A stretch of 7,006 bases of DNA. Source: JBBRYK01 sp038237665. Its GTDB lineage: Bacteria; Actinomycetota; Thermoleophilia; Gaiellales; Gaiellaceae. The stretch lies in assembly GCA_038237665.1 (NCBI GenBank), contig JBBRYK010000109.1:1-7006 (forward strand), read 5' to 3'. Shown piece by piece: positions 5,614 through 7,006 of the stretch. The first letter of the stretch is position 1. Every line of letters begins with the position of its first letter. The notes beneath the pieces are model-generated. The model was not told the origin of the DNA, did no database searches, and was given only the letters and a program-made list of their open reading frames with translations. Position numbers and translations under genes: made by a program.

Positions 5614-6761
5614 CGGAAGTCGTCGGGGAAGGGGGAGAGCTGCTCGGCGCCGTCGGCAGTGATCAGGAAGTTGTCCTCGACGCGCAGGCCGCCGCCCTCG
5701 GGCCAGTAGATGCCGGGTTCGATCGCGAGCACCATGTTCTCCTCGATCGTGCCTGTCCCGGCCTGGTGCGCGTAGGGCGGCTCGTGGGCGCGGGCGCCGA
5801 CGCCGTGGCAGACCGGGTGAGAGGGCTGGCCCGGGTAGCCGGCGTCGGCGATGGCGTCTCGTACGAGCTTGTCCAGCTCCGGGAGGGAGGCGCCCGGCTT
5901 GCAGTGGTCGATCGCTGCCTGGTAGACCGCGAGGAGCTGGTCGAGGAGCTTGTCGTATCGTGCGTCGAGCTCGCCCGGGCAGACGTTCTTCGTGTGGTCG
6001 GCCCAGTAGCCGTCGGCGCACACCCAGATCTCGAAGAGCGTCGGCTCGCCCTCCTGCACCAGGGCGGCGGAGGTGGCCGTGAAGGTCTTGATCGACGGGC
6101 CCGACCAGACGAGCGAGAACGGCAGCGCGAGCTCGACCTTGCCCTGCCAGCCCGTGCCCTCGCCGTGCACGTAGCCCTGCCAGGCGGCCGCGGCCTGCGC
6201 GCACGTCATGCCCGGCCTCAGCACGCCGCGCACGTGCTCCATCGCGGCCGCGGCGATGTCGTTCGCGAGCTGTATGCGCTCGATCTCCTGCGGCGTCTTC
6301 AGCGCGCGCGCCGCCACGAGCAGCGGCGTCGCGTCGGCCGCGTCCGGGAAGGCGTCGAACCAGCCGCGCCCGAACGTCGTCGGCTCGCCGACCATGCGGT
6401 CGGAGGCCTGCGTGCCGCCGCTCAGCTCGATCGCGACCCGGCCGTAGCCGGCCGCCACCTGCACGGCGACCTCCTGGGCACGCTGGCCCGGGGGGCGCGG
6501 ATCGCTCGCCTCGTAGCCCGAGAAGAGGCGCACGTCCTCCGTCCAGGCCACGCGCTCGGCGTCCTCGGCCGAGGCCTCGAGGCAGATCAGGACGGGCTCG
6601 CCCTCGCGCGGGACGACACAGGCGTCATAGCCCTTCATGCCCCAGAAGTTCGTCAGGTAGAGCACGTTGTCTGGGGAGCGCACGACGAGCGCGTCGAGCG
6701 CGCGCTCGGCCATCAGCGCGCGCACGCGCTCGAGCTTCGCGTCGTCGCGCAGGCAGCTCAC
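5610..6761 (-). CDS. M24-family metallohydrolase (aminopeptidase P / creatinase-like)
   Basis: This 383-residue pita-bread-fold protein has the two-domain layout of aminopeptidase P and creatinase. An N-terminal domain (about 1-150) includes LMAERALDALVVRSPDNVLYLTNF, and the catalytic domain spans about 155-375. The five metal-ligand positions can be aligned: E234 in LFEIW, D245 in GYWADHTKN, H309 in CHGVG, E338 in AIEPG and E352 in LRVEDNF. H316 in AHEPP is the usual second-shell His. The first ligand is normally Asp; here it is Glu (E234). Family members cleave Xaa-Pro peptides or, with changed metal sites, creatine, ectoine derivatives or DMSP. I chose GTG 6761 because it overlaps the TGA of the FAH gene (GTGA, 6758-6761), is preceded by a weak GAAGG, and gives a normal family N-terminus. 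An ATG at 6851 would add 30 residues of shadow sequence. Its place between an FAH protein and an acyl condensing enzyme points to a catabolic C-N hydrolase rather than a housekeeping peptidase, which is inference. Confidence 0.88.
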   Translation of the reverse strand: MSCLRDDAKLERVRALMAERALDALVVRSPDNVLYLTNFWGMKGYDACVVPREGEPVLICLEASAEDAERVAWTEDVRLFSGYEASDPRPPGQRAQEVAVQVAAGYGRVAIELSGGTQASDRMVGEPTTFGRGWFDAFPDAADATPLLVAARALKTPQEIERIQLANDIAAAAMEHVRGVLRPGMTCAQAAAAWQGYVHGEGTGWQGKVELALPFSLVWSGPSIKTFTATSAALVQEGEPTLFEIWVCADGYWADHTKNVCPGELDARYDKLLDQLLAVYQAAIDHCKPGASLPELDKLVRDAIADAGYPGQPSHPVCHGVGARAHEPPYAHQAGTGTIEENMVLAIEPGIYWPEGGGLRVEDNFLITADGAEQLSPFPDDFR

Positions 6762-7006
6762 CAGCGCACCTTCGGTGGCGGCGGCTCGCCGTGGCCCTCC
6801 TGCCACGAGATCACCGGGTTGCGCAGTGTGCCGATGCCCTCGATCTCGCACTCCATCACGTCGCCCGGCTTGAGGTAGAGCGCGGCCGCGTCGGGCGAGA
6901 AGCCCGCGACGCCCGCGACCGTGCCGGTCGAGACCACGTCGCCGGCGGAGTAGCCGAGCGCCGAGTAGTGGCTGAGGATCTCGGGGATCGTGACCGACAT
7001 GCGCGA
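6758..7006 (-). CDS. Fumarylacetoacetate hydrolase (FAH) family protein, C-terminal part (cut by window edge)
   Basis: The visible 82 residues are the C-terminal end of an FAH-fold enzyme. These are Mg2+-dependent hydrolases, decarboxylases or isomerases of 2-oxo/acylpyruvate compounds, often in aromatic-ring or sugar-acid catabolism. The typical order is present: SVTIPEILSHYS, then the GDVVSTGTVAGV active-site loop (family form GDxIxTGTPxGV, here with Val in place of Pro), then LKPGDVMECEIEGIGTLRNPV. The frame is open to the window edge. The ATG at 6998-7000 is an internal Met before TIPEIL and not the real start; most of the gene, with the metal-binding ExE...D residues, lies beyond 7006. 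The C-terminal extension (HGEPPPPKVRW) is proline-rich. The stop overlaps the GTG start of the M24 gene, so this is the first visible gene of the coupled operon; further genes may lie upstream. Confidence 0.88.
   Translation of the reverse strand, partial: SRMSVTIPEILSHYSALGYSAGDVVSTGTVAGVAGFSPDAAALYLKPGDVMECEIEGIGTLRNPVISWQEGHGEPPPPKVRW

Noticed and set aside
4423..5709. Long plus-strand open frame (428 codons) opposite the condensing-enzyme gene
   Set aside because: It is antisense to a gene with clear family signatures. The translation is repetitive Asp/Gly/Arg/Glu-rich sequence with no motif, as expected from the opposite strand of GC-rich DNA.
5614..6204. Upstream extension of the condensing-enzyme frame to an ATG at 6204
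   Set aside because: The extension is Arg/Gly/Pro-rich and lies entirely within the M24 gene. The ATG at 5613 overlaps the M24 stop and gives the normal family N-terminus.
5610..6761. DMSP lyase DddP or creatinase as the specific identity of the M24 protein
   Set aside because: Both belong to the M24 fold family, but I cannot see the diagnostic extra residues of either, and the neighbours do not point to DMSP or creatine.
5766..6878. Long plus-strand open frame (370 codons) opposite the M24 gene
   Set aside because: The composition is Arg/Ala/Val/Gly-biased with no domain motif, and the frame is antisense to a well-supported M24 gene. It is a GC-driven shadow.

Overview
The window reads as a chromosomal segment of a GC-rich bacterium. 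Codon third positions are strongly G/C, one start is GTG, Shine-Dalgarno sites are of the GGAGG type, and three stop/start pairs overlap by four bases. This fits a high-GC actinobacterium (for example a soil Thermoleophilia-like lineage), but no marker gene here fixes the taxon, so the lineage is an inference. I see no rRNA, tRNA, CRISPR array, insertion sequence or phage gene.

Left part (1-2850). The window opens inside the 3' end of a small antitoxin-like gene whose stop overlaps the ATG of a complete PIN-domain (VapC-type) toxin. Seven bases after the toxin, and convergent with it, ends a membrane-anchored or secreted staphylococcal-nuclease-like protein. This nuclease is divergent from a 518-residue secreted protein of the PhoX/DUF839 phosphatase-like beta-propeller family. 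The 187-base region between them carries a good ribosome binding site and a 10-bp palindrome. The propeller gene ends at a textbook hairpin terminator with a TTCG loop. A secreted nuclease beside a secreted phosphatase-like protein suggests, but does not prove, scavenging of phosphate from extracellular nucleic acid.

Right part (2851-7006), all on the minus strand and read from right to left: a fumarylacetoacetate-hydrolase (FAH) family protein cut by the window edge, an M24-family (aminopeptidase P/creatinase-like) hydrolase, a LeuA/NifV-type acyl-CoA condensing enzyme without a regulatory domain, a small secreted four-cysteine protein of unknown function, and, after a 37-base gap, a luciferase-like flavin-dependent monooxygenase. 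The first four genes are joined by GTGA, ATGA and ATGA overlaps and are almost certainly one translationally coupled operon. The monooxygenase has its own strong ribosome binding site and probably belongs to the same transcript. The set (flavin oxygenase, acyl condensation, amidino/peptide-type hydrolase, C-C bond hydrolase) looks like a catabolic pathway whose substrate cannot be read from sequence. It is the best candidate here for something undescribed.
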